Part shown: piece by piece, positions 52,950 to 63,626 of the stretch | Layout: every line of letters starts with the position of its first letter | Numbering within the stretch: the stretch's first letter is position 1 | NCBI GenBank assembly: GCA_009767595.1 | Contig: VSDK01025546.1 | Span: 30,807-94,806, forward strand | DNA from: Symbiodinium kawagutii | Lineage: Eukaryota > Sar > Dinophyceae > Suessiales > Symbiodiniaceae | Direction: 5' to 3' | DNA: 64,000 nucleotides | Position numbers and translations under genes: made by a program | Notes under the pieces: model-generated | Told to the model about the DNA's origin: nothing | Databases searched by the model: none | The model's input: only the letters and a program-made list of their open reading frames with translations

Positions 52950-53640
52950 CCAGACATTTTCTGAGTTACCCTGTGGTGCTTTGATTTGGCAGCATGATAA
53001 CGATTTAGCAGGCGAACTGTGAGCGGGCTACTGCCACAGCTGGTAAATGAAATGTGTTTTCTTTCGGCTGGGTGGGATAGAGGAGGAGACCAATTCTTGT
53101 TTGGCAATCATATCCATGTTTCGTCAGGTTTCCGACACGAAAACTGTTTTCAACGGATATCAAAGTTGGGGTCTCACCTCTGTTGGCATGGGAACGACAT
53201 TTACGTTTCTATGTTTCCACATTTTGGGTACATGGTAGCACCACGTCAAGTGGCAGTGTGAATACGTTTTGTTTTTCAGAGTTTGGCCCATTGAATCATT
53301 GATGCATTTGTTTATTCGTTGCGGAACTGGTACACGTAGCTGCGATCAAAGCATCGTGTAAAGGAGACATATTGAGTTAGACGAATCGGTTGGTGTTAAC
53401 AAAAAATGGATGATGGTATGCCAGGCGAAGCCGCACAGGAAGCGACAACAAGGATACACAAACGAGAGCATGGCATACCTGGTCAAACCAAAATTGGTGG
53501 CAGGTGATCAAAAGGGAGGAAAGTGGGTTACCAGCATACAAGATTGTAAGCCGGTTCACTTTGCGAAATATGTTGTATTATTTGGCCTGGGTGAGGTGCA
53601 AATTCAGTGTTTTGCCTGTTGAACAGCGTTTTTTCCCCAA
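52950..53640 (+). other. Low-repeat intron block with short open frames
   Basis: Plus-strand frames include LGGIEEETNSCLAIISMFRQ (53047-53238) and KPHRKRQQGYTNESMAYLVK then AGDQKGGKWVTSIQDCK (53410-53622). They look protein-like but are short, in different frames and without splice signals. This is probably decayed inserted coding DNA. Confidence 0.3.
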
Positions 53641-54220
53641 AGGGGTTTGATCAAACATGTGACCCGGAATCTATGACATGAACAAAAACATAGCAGCACC
53701 GAAGAGACAGGCTCAGATAGCTGAATGTTCACGAATCACAGTTGACTTTTGGCGGGTGTTCAGTCATCGTTCATCAACAGTATGAACGCAGTCATGGGTC
53801 AGTTCCCGAGATAGTATCACTCTGTGCTCACAATCCCGAAGCTCTGTGGTTGGCATTCAACCATACCAGTTGTTGATGAAATGTGATTTTCCTCGAGAAA
53901 CAACCATCATGTAGCATCATTGGCGTCAATGTTGGTGTTTGATCAACCGAGTGAAAATACGACTGTCGCACATCTTGACGCTGATAACCGATCATGGCGG
54001 CAACCTCAGACTCAATTCGCAGCTGAGTTCAAGCACCAACACAAAACTATGAAAACATGTCAGTCCATCAACCATCATGAATCATCATTAGTCACCATTA
54101 CAAACCATCATTGGCTATTGCAGTAACCAATCATGGCAGCAACCTCCTAAATATGATATCTGACGCGTGCACACCCTTGGAGTGCCAATGGCACGCACTC
54201 GGCAACGAGTTTTGTCTGAG

Positions 54221-54265
54221 GAATTCTCCACCATTCGAAGCCACGACAAAGCCGCAGTGCATGAG
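54221..54265 (+). CDS. MCM9: Gene B, MCM9-like: post-Walker-B exon
   Basis: Fifteen codons EFSTIRSHDKAAVHE, matching the EFxxxxxHDRxxIHE helix that follows Walker B in MCM9 (and the general MCM pattern DEFDKM...R.AIHE). Acceptor GTTTTGTCTGAG then G; the donor is GC (GCGGGC). Phase 0 both ends. A longer unrelated frame covers the same island, but only this one continues the family. Confidence 0.9.
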
Positions 54266-54327
54266 GCGGGCATCACCGTTGGGCCTTGATGAGTTGAGGA
54301 GGGCAGGGCGTGTGCAGGGCAAATTGG

Positions 54328-54446
54328 GTTACCGTTTGGTAAACTAACATGGTTGGCTGGAAAATCAACCATAAATGGATGATTTCCCAGGGAATTCCTG
54401 ACAAAATGGTGGATTTTCCATTGCCATGTTAGTTTACCACAGGGTA
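54328..54446. mobile_element. Family A inverted-repeat element
   Basis: GGTTACCGTTTGGTAAACTAA at the left and TTAGTTTACCACAGGGTAG at the right, with inner arms TGGAAAATCAACCAT and GGTGGATTTTCCATTGCC. The central CCCAGGGAATTCC is shared with the copy at 58417. Confidence 0.85.
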
Positions 54447-54649
54447 GATAGGGTACCAATGACACCATGACGAGTGTTCGATTTGTTGCTGATGAGTTGA
54501 TGTGTTGGTTGATGTGATTAGTTGGGCTAGTTATTTGTAATCAAAATCACGGGGTTAGTTATTGTTAATTACCAATGATTTGCTCCTGATGGCCAACATA
54601 CTTGCTTTGATCAAAATTTTGGCATTTTGGCTATCCACTTCTTTTTTTT

Positions 54650-55290
54650 GTTTGGATTCAGATCAGTGATGCTTCAAAAAAACAAACATCAATTTCCGCC
54701 CGTTTGATGCTTTTTATCCCTTCAAAATTGTTCTTTGGATCACCACTGATCCAGTGATTCACTCAGGCTACAAGCTAATGTGAATTTTGCGGATTTCCGC
54801 CTTGGTAAGGGAATGATTCATGATGAAGTACCTCCAACTGTTCAAGATGATTTGAGGGTCAACGGAAAGGCCGCCACGACAACCTGACTGATGATAAGGA
54901 GCGATGCGCTGAGCCGTGCTATCCTTTTAAACGGGGAGCTGTTCTGTCAGGAACTACGAGGAGTGGACAGTGATGAAATCCACCATGAGCGCAGCGCATG
55001 TGGCGCTGATGGACCAACCCACTTGTGACACAAACCGGTGGGTCATTCAAGAAATTGGTCCCACTAAGCGGTACAGGTGGATCTTTATCAAGTAGTGCTT
55101 CAAGAAGCATTGATGAACAAAACACCAGAGCTTATCCACCTAAATGGGTGTTTGGTGACTGTCGGTTGTGCTTTCGCAGTATTGGCACTTGTGAAATTTT
55201 GACATCAAGCATTGTTGACCGTTCTCAAAGAAATCAAAGAGGATCAACCTGCAATACTGACCAGTGCCAGGCTGACAATTGACCAATTGA
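54650..55290 (+). pseudogene. Broken coding relic in gene B intron
   Basis: Successive protein-like segments in changing plus frames: RPFDAFYPFKIVLWITTDPV then HSGYKLM; NFADFRLGKGMIHDEVPPTV then QDDLRVNGKA; SDALSRAILLNGELFCQELR then GVDSDEIHHERSACGADG; CDTNRWVIQEIGPTKRYRW; and GSLSSSASRSIDEQNTRAY. Each ends at a stop or frameshift and the next takes over. This is the pattern of a decayed inserted gene. Family unknown. Confidence 0.5.
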
Positions 55291-55763
55291 CCATCATCAA
55301 ACATCAATTTTGTCTAATTTTTGCCCATTGCCCACCATTACGAACCAGCATTCACCGTTCTTACCAGCAAGCATAACTAACACTTCGTACTATCAACGAT
55401 CACTTAACCACCACTTAACGCCACTTAAGCGTCAGGTCAACATCAGTTCGGCATGAAAGAACCATCACATAACCATCAAATAACCAGCATTGAGCCATGC
55501 CCTAACCAGCGACTAGCTGTTTGTTTCAAACATTTTGATTTATGTCCCCCAGCATTAACAAATACATAGCTGACCGGCATATTCTTCATGACTGGGTAGT
55601 TCGATGACCAACCAGTAATCATCAGCCATCATCAGCCACCTTGAAGCACCCCATTGAACCACCAAATCATCCGGGGCAACCGGTTGGTGGTTTCAACCAG
55701 GAAATGTAACTAATAGTTGTTATAGCTGCAGTTCTAGCCATACAGTTGGTTAATCATCAATAA

Positions 55764-55865
55764 CTGGTTGGTGGTTTCGAACATTTTTCATTTTCGCTAG
55801 TGATTATTAACAAACAGTTGGTTGAGTGATATTTTTCATACGGGTGGTTCAACCACCGCTGCCAG
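55764..55865. mobile_element. Family B element next to the empty site
   Basis: CTGGTTGGTGGTTTCGAAC at the left, GGGTGGTTCAACCACCGCTG then CCAG at the right. The 67 bases before it (55697-55763) match 15097-15165 almost exactly and include the single ATCAATAACT that marks the unoccupied target of the 498-bp insertion. Confidence 0.8.
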
Positions 55866-55964
55866 GTGTTTCTAGGATGAGCCCGTCGCAATGGACAAAA
55901 TGGTTGAAACCACCAACCAGTCAACCTAATTTTAGCAGTAGCCCATCCATTGCTAAGCTGACTT

Positions 55965-56066
55965 GGCAGTGGGCCCCTGATTCCCCATCATTAACCATTG
56001 TTTTCCCACTACTATTATTGGTCATTATCCCCCATGAAATTGGTTGGTTAATATTGACCCATAGCC
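55965..56066. mobile_element. Inverted family D element
   Basis: GGCAGTGGGCCCCTGATTCC at the left, ATATTGACCCATAGCCA at the right, with TTATCCCCCATGAAATTGG inside. It ends 66 bp before the next gene B exon. Confidence 0.8.
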
Positions 56067-56132
56067 ACTTGTCCAAGCTGCTTTGGGTTTCCCCTGTCTT
56101 GAGAAGCCACCAACCACCACGAAGCCTGTGAG

Positions 56133-56169
56133 GCCATGGAACAGCAGACGGTCTCAGTGGCCAAAGCAG
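56133..56169 (+). CDS. MCM9: Gene B, MCM9-like: 37-base exon
   Basis: Encodes AMEQQTVSVAKA and the first base of Gly. The AMEQQTISVAKAG motif is diagnostic for MCM proteins. Acceptor GAAGCCTGTGAG then G; the donor is GC (GCGCGC) with one base of the codon before it, phase 1. With 12 full codons this is the shortest confidently identified exon in the gene. Confidence 0.9.
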
Positions 56170-56219
56170 GCGCGCGAACGAGCGCACGAACGAGCCGTTG
56201 GTCGCAGTGGTGCAGTGAG

Positions 56220-56800
56220 CGAATGATTGAAGGGTGATGGTTAGGTGATGGTGAACTCATGATTGATCATGGTTTAGTTGATGGTTAGTTGATGGTTAAT
56301 TGATGGTTAGTTGATGATTGATGCTTTAGGCTTACTCAATCAACGTTGATTGTGGTTTAGGGATTCACAGTGGATAATTTGATGGTTAATTGAGAGATAA
56401 CAATGACCTACAATGAAAAGTAAATGGTTCACTTATAGTCAAGTAATGGTTCCTAAATGATTGATAGATGATTCACACCCCTAAGGAATGGTTTGGCAGG
56501 GTTGATTTGTCGCTGTTTACTGATCAATGGTTAATCAATCATCGTTCAATCGTTCATTCCCAAATTTTTGATAAGGCCTATTGACTCATATCCATGCTTG
56601 AAAATGAATGGGTCATGACAAGTAATCTGCAACAGTGATAACCGATGGTTGATGATGGTCCACCATTTGATGATGTTGATGAAAAGATTGATTCAGACAG
56701 GTTAATAATGGTTGATGGTTCATCATTGCTAGTAATAGCGGTCAATTAATTGCAGAGTGAATCACATGGTCATGTCATTTGCGAATGTGGATTATGATTA
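56220..56800 (+). repeat. TGATGGTTAGTTGATGG repeat block
   Basis: TTGATGGTTAGTTGATGGTT units at 56260-56330 grade into diverged AATGGTTGATNATGG words. No coding signal. Confidence 0.75.
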
Positions 56801-56828
56801 TGTGACTTTAGTGGTTAATCAATGAGTG

Positions 56829-57353
56829 CTAAATGACGGTTCGTACTGAGTTAAGATTCAAGACGATGAATGGCGTCGTACTGGCACGATTGCAGAGAGC
56901 TGTCGGCCAATGCTGAACAACAATGATTATTGATTCCGAAGTGACCCCAAAGAACTCTAAATGATGCTGCATTGATGCATGTGTTTGCAAAGATTCTTGA
57001 TGATGGTTCTTGAAGGTTGATGGAGAGGTTCGCGATAGTTCATCACTTGTCAAAAAGAACTACCAAGGGATCAGGGAGAATAGTATGTTTTCTTTTTTGT
57101 TTTTTTCGATTGATATTTGTTGATGAGGATGATCACTTCTTACGAGTGCACAGTATGCGCGATAGTGACTAGAATGTTTGATATTGGCTACTACTTGGCG
57201 AGAACAAGGCAGAACAATCAAGTAGAACCGCCAAATGTTATGATTTGAGAGTGCAGCTTTCTGGAGGGTCAGTAGTTCAAAACGGACAAGATCCATCGAT
57301 GGTATTTCCACAGGTAGCAAACACACTATCATGTCAATAGGGAAACCCACCAT
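56829..57353. other. Intron DNA with short minus-strand frames
   Basis: AT-rich, low in the usual repeats. Minus-strand frames at 56829-57053 and 57060-57353 (VGFPIDMIVCLLPVEIPSM) lack codon bias and splice sites and are not called as genes. Confidence 0.4.
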
Positions 57354-57827
57354 TGGCAGATCAATCAGATATTAATGAAAAATCTAATTACACCAAGATA
57401 TAACACCATCACTCCTATCACCATTTTGATATGTTCCTTGGTGATAGCAGTTGACTATCAGTGAGGTTCTGGCTTACACCGCATCCCTGGGACAAGCCTG
57501 ATGCCCAAGTGGTTGTGATTGGCCAAGTATCCTCTTTGTCATTGAGCATTGTTTGCCGTCATCAGCCAGGAGTAAATATATACAATACAGCGTCATTGAC
57601 AGTTTTTCCCATAAAACAACATGATTTGACCATTACCTCATAAGTGACCATCAACGGTTTAACCAGAACCATGATAAACCAGTCAGCTATAGTTGTCGAT
57701 AACCATTCTTAAACATCTAAAACAACATCAAACACCATCACGAACGCTTAGTGTCATTAGCATTGTTAGTAACCATTGTTTGTCTCCCACTTGTTATTGA
57801 TTAATTAACTGATTAAAACAAGAGGGA

Positions 57828-57985
57828 TGTTTCTCAATTCATAGGGGTAGCCCTGAATCATCCTTTGTATAAACCATTTATATTGATTTAACCATTGTTG
57901 TTGTTTGTCGCCTCCTATTATTGACCAGTATTAGCCACTATAAACCAACAAGAACTTGGGGTACCTCCATTTTGAGAAATCATGG
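57828..57985. mobile_element. Family C element with inserted repeat
   Basis: GGATGTTTCTCAATTCATAGG at the left, CCTCCATTTTGAGAAATCATG at the right, interrupted by extra TATAAACCA units. About 158 bp. Confidence 0.6.
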
Positions 57986-58065
57986 TAACCAGTGAGCCCC
58001 GTACCCCAAGTTATTGACCAGTATTAGTCACTATAAACCAGGTATTGACCAGTTATTTTGAGAAA

Positions 58066-58181
58066 TGGTTGTGGGTCAAAACCCTTAGTCCCCCTGGTTT
58101 TTCCATCATTAACCATGTTTCCCTATTATTGTTGGTGAACTTATCCCCCATTAGTTGGTCAATCTTGACCCAACTCGCCAA
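58066..58181. mobile_element. Inverted family D element
   Basis: GGTTGTGGGTCAAAACCC at the left and AATCTTGACCCAACTCGCCA at the right, with CCCCCTGGTTTTTCCATCAT inside. Confidence 0.75.
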
Positions 58182-58416
58182 ATCACCGCACGGTCTATAC
58201 CACCTGGCTATCACCATCCAGAAACAGCTGAGATAGCCATTGCCATGGTTTAGAGTGACATAACCAGCTGTGGCAGCTCAAACATGTGGTGATAACGAAT
58301 GGTCTAGCATAATAACTGAATAGTAACCATTGTCAACCATTAACAAGCATTAATAACCATAACTAACCATTATTACTCAGGATTAACCATTGATGAGCCC
58401 TACATGCATAACCATC

Positions 58417-58528
58417 ACCCTCTGGTAAACTAACCTGGCAATGGAAAATCCACTATTTATTGTTTTCCCAGAGATTCACTGCAAAATAAGGTGAAAATCC
58501 AGCTAGCCAGGTTAGTTCACCAGAGGGT
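58417..58528. mobile_element. Family A inverted-repeat element
   Basis: ACCCTCTGGTAAACTAACC at the left and GGTTAGTTCACCAGAGGGT at the right, a near-perfect 19-bp terminal inverted repeat. Inner arms GGCAATGGAAAATCC and GTGAAAATCCAGCTAGCC. Confidence 0.9.
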
Positions 58529-58693
58529 ATCCATCATGCTCAACCCTTGTGACTCAGGATTAACCATAGTAACCATATTACCAGTTAATTACTAACCATA
58601 GTAACCATGGTTCCGAACTAGTGATTACTAACCATTACTAACCATGACCGTCACCATGCTGTGGCTCCACCATGGCGTCCGTGGCTCCTCCAG

Positions 58694-58770
58694 GTCTAGT
58701 CTGTCGCTTGAGATCCCGCTGCAGCGTGGTGGCCGCGCAGAATTGTCGCTGGGATGCACTGCCCTGGCGG
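58694..58770 (+). CDS. MCM9: Gene B, MCM9-like: sensor-1 region exon
   Basis: Completes Gly and encodes LVCRLRSRCSVVAAQN, then CRWDALPWR. MCM9 has [20 protein letters not shown] followed by GQYDP here; the strand and the sensor-1 Asn are kept, but the NPxG motif is replaced by NCRW. Acceptor GGCTCCTCCAG then G; a GTTGCT donor at 58771 leaves phase 0, matching the next exon. Confidence 0.85.
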
Positions 58771-61357
58771 GTTGCTGCCCGTACACGGCCAATCCATGAA
58801 CCAAGCCATGGCTAATGATTAAGTAGATTCATAAGCGGTGGTTAATAGGTCGTGGTTAATAAGTGTTGGTTTATTACTTATGCTTAATAACTCATGGTTA
58901 AGATTTTGTTTGGTTGATAACTGTTGGTTATGAACCAATGGTTAAGAACTAATGGTTAAGAAGGAATGGTTGATAGCCAATGATTAGAACTGATGGTAAA
59001 GAACTAATGGTAAATACTTGGGCTGGTGATCAAGCTAGTACGGTGTGGTGCTGAATAGTATTGGATAAAAGGGTTTTGCAATGGCTCTACTATGGATTTT
59101 ATTAACCAAATTCGACCAATGCATAGTTTGTAAATGAGTAGCATGTTTAAATCAAGATGGTATTTTCCATCGCATAGGGTATTTGGACTACCCCCATATT
59201 TGGGATGATTGGTTAAACATTATTCAGAGAAATTGAAGCCACCACACAAAATCTGTATTTGTATGTTTTTTTCTTTGCGTGGCATTTTTGTACATAAAGT
59301 GATTTATATGCCAAGTCATTTGAATTATTTGCAAATATGCATGTGTATAAATGAGCATGATACCACAGGATTTGATGTGTACCCATAAGGACTTGAATTC
59401 GCACTACGGTAAATTAAATGCAAATGCAACACCAATTCTAGCCTCTTTTTGCCGCCAAGGAAGGTCAACAAAAAGCAATTGATTGGTTGTTCACCACCGA
59501 AGTGTCAGCCCTTAGCAACACTAACACCACTTCGAAAAAAGGGTATTCAACACTCTGCCACCGAAAGGCAACCATTGAAACTCTGCAACAAACAAACCGC
59601 AGCCACTGCTACACCACCAAAAGTTCTCCCAAAAGCGCCGCCAGAACGCAATCATGCAAACACCACACCATTATCATTATCACATCATTGCATAAAGCTA
59701 GTATTTTTTTTACGAAATTGTTAACCACATAGATAAATTTGTTTGAGCCAAGATAAAAGTTAAGCAAACGCAATGGTGTTGCACGCCAAAGTTGGACTAT
59801 TTCAAATATGGGGTAATTACATGTAATTACCACCAAATGCTTGCTTTACCTGCAGAAAGGAACATTAGTTTTTTCACAGTTTAGAACTGACCCGCTTCAC
59901 GGACAGCACGCAAAAAATGAAATACTATTACGATATTAGGACTTTGCATCGCATACAGTGGTATGCTAAAGTCGTGCGCGTGCCATTGTGATTCACAACA
60001 AGAATGAAGAGTTGCAATGGTTTTGAAATTTTGGAAGACCTACAGTATTTGAAACAATGGACCAATGTGCTAGCGTGTAGATGGTGTTTTAGGAAATAGG
60101 CATGACATAGGCATGACTTCCTGGAAATTGCGAGTCCATGCGGGAAAGCACTTGCAATATGATACAGGCATGACTTTGGCATGAGTTTGTCCTTTGCCTG
60201 TAGCTGGTTTGTTCTTGTTTTTTGTTCAAACTGTTCTTTGTTTTTCGATTAGATATCACCAAGACAGACAAATAAACATTGACATCCCCATTTTTCAGTC
60301 ACTGTGATTGTTTGTTAAGACACCGACACCACCACAAGAGATATCCACCCGGTGGTGACGGAGAGCGACCCCCATCACAGGTCGAGGAGCGAAAAAACAG
60401 GGTGCCAGCTATGACCTTCAGGTTCTCTTGGGCACTGCGGCCTGGGTACTGTTGCTTTCATTTATAAACAGCAGCAGCAGCCGTCACTTCATGGGTCATT
60501 TCCGCTGTTCTTGTTGTCAGTCTTACAGCGGCATCAGCGGCATGATTGGTGGATCCGAATGTTTTTTTTCTTGGGGTGGTGGCAGAACTGAGAGGCAACC
60601 TGTCCCTCCTAGAAATAGTTGATGGGCACGTTGGAGTAGAATGAGAGCAAAACCAATTCTTGACATCCCACTATCATCGTTATCAACCAATACCAACCAA
60701 AATTGAATACACTCCGGTACTCTCACATAGAAATTGAAAACCACCATTTTTTCGTGAAACAAACCCTGGGAAACCATGACTGCTTGATAGAATTCCCAGC
60801 TAGCTGTGTTAGATTCCTGTTGCAAACATGAAACCAGTAGGGGTTTACTTGTGCTCATTTACCATTAATAGCCGATCAACACCATGAACTATGGTTGACC
60901 AGAGTGTATATCTATCATAACGGACCCTTGTATTGACTATTAGTTGCCATTACCATGATTGAGCATGAGCAACCACCATTGTTGGTATATTACCATTTGT
61001 TTTTACCATATCTACCCTGATTTTTGTCATGGTATAAGTGCATATCATCAATAATTATCACAATTCAAATCAATTAACCCTTTTGTTGTAACATCCAATA
61101 TTATTTTGTTATGGGTATGATTGTTATTTTTATCAGGCTTTATTATATTTACTATATCTCCAATCTTACCGTTGTCTCTGATATCGACCAATATACGGTG
61201 GTTTCTCAAAATAGGGGTACCCCAACATCATCCTTTATTAACCATTTATACAGTAACAAACCCACCATTTTTTGGGTTCCCTCTGTCTTGAGAAGCACCC
61301 ATATTGGTTGAATATTGCCCTTTAGATTGTTCGATTTCACCCCATCACTTGGAGCAG
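58771..61357 (+). other. Gene B intron with K/P/T-rich open frame
   Basis: AATGGTTAAGAACTAATGGT repeats fill 58800-59020. A frame at 59449-59724 (KCQPLATLTPLRKKG, NKQTAATATPPKVLPKAPPE) and one at 60279-60622 (RHFMGHFRCSCCQSYSG) look partly protein-like but lack splice sites and family. A family A-like copy lies at about 60715-60835. Confidence 0.4.
61197..61300. mobile_element. Family C inverted-repeat element
   Basis: GGTGGTTTCTCAAAATAGGGG at the left and CCCTCTGTCTTGAGAAGCACC at the right; ATAT-type flanks on both sides. It ends 57 bp before the next gene B exon. Confidence 0.85.
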
Positions 61358-62028
61358 GCGTCTGTGGCGGTGAACTCGGGTTTGCCGCCGCCCTTACTGA
61401 GCCGCTTCGATCTTGTGGTGGTGTCCCGTGGCTGAGAGATCGTTGACGAGTGGCGGTTACGTGGGTTGCCTGGGTGTGCAGTTGGGGTAGCCCCGGTTAG
61501 AGGGGCAATGCCCGTTTGGAGTGTAAAAAAACAAGTTTGACATTTGATAAAGCCCTCAAGCTTCAAAGTGCTACTTTGTTGACACGCTATCATGGCGACA
61601 ATCAATCTCCTCCAATGGACAATCCCACCGGCATTGATTACTGTGGTGTTGCTTCTGGTATGGCACCGGAACACTGCAACTGACCAGGACAGATATCAAT
61701 TGTCAATGCTATATTATGGTATAGTGTTCGGTGATAACATGTTGTAGTATGTCTCCCTTTTCCCTTAAGAACATTGACCTCACTGATATTTTTTCTGGGA
61801 GTGCAACAGTAACACAGGGCTTGGCATGTCAGGAGGTGGGTTCCATCTATGCAATGGTAAGTACCTGAGCAAGAGTTGTTTGGAATTTGATTCGAGAACC
61901 ATAGATTTATAGGGCCAACCCCATTGACCAACACCTGGGACCCCAAAGTCCTTGTACAGGATTTGATCCAGCTTTTGGGCATAAGAATTTTCAGCCAGTG
62001 CAGTCACAGTGCAGTCAAGGGTGCACAA
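61345..62028. other. Intron DNA after the arginine-finger exon
   Basis: Minus-strand open frames at 61345-61674 and 61638-62028 overlap the exon or lie in DNA without codon bias, and are taken as shadows. No further MCM exon was found. Confidence 0.4.
61358..61430 (+). CDS. MCM9: Gene B, MCM9-like: arginine-finger exon
   Basis: Encodes ASVAVNSGLPPPLLSRFDLV then VVSR and the first base of the next codon. SVNxxLxxPLLSRFDL is the MCM motif that carries the trans-acting arginine finger (SRFD). Acceptor CTTGGAGCAG then G; the donor is GC (GCTGAG), phase 1, after which an Asp is expected in the family. The following exon was not found in the window. Confidence 0.9.
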
Positions 62029-62034
62029 TGGGTG

Positions 62035-62100
62035 CTCTAAAGACGCCTGCGCCGCAGAAATCGCCGAGGCCGGAAATAGGATGCTCCTCAGAAAAGGATT
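62035..62100. other. Small GC-rich island, unassigned
   Basis: GACGCCTGCGCCGCAGAAATCG then CCGAGGCCGGAAATAGG stands out from its surroundings like the exons do. It could be a micro-exon on either strand (plus frame PAPQKSPRPEIGCSSEK). No MCM motif is seen in it. Confidence 0.25.
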
Positions 62101-62164
62101 TATCTTTCCTCAAAGAAAAATTGGGGCACTCAAGAAAACATGCAGGAATCTTCAAAACAAAATT

Positions 62165-62262
62165 GGGATGTCCCCTGGTCCTTTGGCACCTTGATCCTTT
62201 GGTCCTCTGGTCCCTTGGTGCTTTGGTCCTCTGGTCCTTTTGTCTACTGCGCCCCTGGTCCC
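62165..62262 (+). repeat. CTGGTCCTTTGG tandem repeat
   Basis: Eight or so units of TGGTCCTTTGG / TGGTCCCTTGG / TGGTCCTCTGG lie head to tail. The repeat is translated into long leucine-tryptophan runs in one frame and is not a gene. Confidence 0.9.
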
Positions 62263-62278
62263 CAAAGCCCTGAGCCTT

Positions 62279-63272
62279 GCAACCATAAACCACCGAAAAA
62301 ACTAAAATCATAAACCCTCAAATTTTAAACCTAAAAGCGGAATTCATAAGCTCACAACCAGAAACCCTAAACTTTAAAACGAAAGACAAACTCCATAGAC
62401 CTCAAAACCATGAACCCATCAACAATAGAAACAAAAACCTGATCAACATAAAAACCAAACCCGAAAACTATAAACCTTATCAACGCAGTCCTAAAAATAT
62501 ACACACTGTACTTAAAGCTATACACCCTAGAACCATAAAACCCTAAACCATACACCCTAAAACTATACATCCTAAAACCACAAACCAAAAAGCACAAGCC
62601 TTGATCTTAAACCGCAAACCCATCAACCCTAAACCCGTAAACGACACAAAATCTCAACCGGAAGACCTTACACTAAAACACATGAACCATAACTTTCAAA
62701 CTTTGACTTCATCCACCCCAAAATCAACACCTTAAAAAGAAAAACATAAAGGCTAGAGACATGAGCCTGAAAACCCTGAAACCATAAACCCTAAAACCTC
62801 CAACCTAACAGCATACACCATACACGTTGAAGACCCTGAAGCCATAACACCAACCTAAAAAATGTAGCGCCCAACGCTTGAAAACCAGAAGCCCTCAAAT
62901 CTTGAAACAACACATTCCAAAACCTAAACCCAAAAGCAAAAACCACAACCATGAACATAAAAATTAAACATAAAATCATGAACTTAAACAACCATAAACC
63001 CTAAAATCCTGCGCCCTAGCCCCCCTGGAATCCTTAAAATCAAAAACCCTAAACCCGCCAACTCTCAAAACATAAGCCTCAAAATCCCAAATCTACACCA
63101 AAAACATTTTGCTCGAAAATCTTTAGCTCGAAGACCAGGAGCCTAAAAACAAAAGCCCTGAAATATCCTGAAACCATAAACCCATGAACCCTGGAAACAT
63201 GACTTGGATAGCGCAAGACATAAAAGCCTAAACCTTTCATCCTCAAACCCTCAAACCAGAAACCCTAAAAAA
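62279..63272 (+). repeat. Degenerate CCCTAAA-like block
   Basis: AACCCTAAAACC, AAACCATAAACCCTAAA, AAACCCTAAACC and similar words cover nearly 1 kb, A/C on the plus strand and T/G on the minus strand. CCCTAAA is the complement of the TTTAGGG telomere repeat known from plants and many algae, including dinoflagellates. The units are strongly diverged, so this is an old internal telomere-like array or a similar repeat. Minus-strand open frames here are artefacts. Confidence 0.75.
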
Positions 63273-63279
63273 ACATAAA

Positions 63280-63370
63280 TCGCTAGTCGGTAGCTGTAAG
63301 AACTTTATTGTTCCCTAGCAATTAGTAACAAAGGGTTGGTTGTCATTGGAGTTGTGAAACCACCAGCCAG
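63280..63370. mobile_element. Diverged family B element
   Basis: TTATTGTTCCCTAGCAATTAG and AACAAAGGGTTGGTTG followed by TTGTGAAACCACCAGCCAG. The left end (CTAGTCGGTAGC) is eroded. It borders the telomere-like block. Confidence 0.65.
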
Positions 63371-63626
63371 ATTGTTATGTCGGAGGGGCTCAAAGCTGAC
63401 CATAGTTTTAAGGGCTACTGGGAAATAAACATGTTTATACACCTTGAAGGTAATTGAACCAATCGGCTGGTGGCATGATAAGGATTGGCTTGTAAAGGGG
63501 AAACCCGTAGCATGTACTGGAATCAATTATGTTGCTGATGATAATGGCTAATGAGGGTTTAGGAGTGGGGAAACCATGGTGTGATAATTTCGACGTCATC
63601 CAGGAGGAGCACGATGACACCATGCA

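Noticed and set aside
54111-54347. 78-codon plus-strand frame over the 54.2-kb island, ending at the family A GTAAAC
   Set aside because: A different frame of the same island carries the MCM motif EFSTIRSHDK in phase with its neighbours, so this longer frame is a shadow.
62015-62991. Minus-strand frames with RTKGSRCQRTRG and FGFGFYV-type repeats
   Set aside because: Translated from the TGGTCC and CCCTAAA-like repeats.
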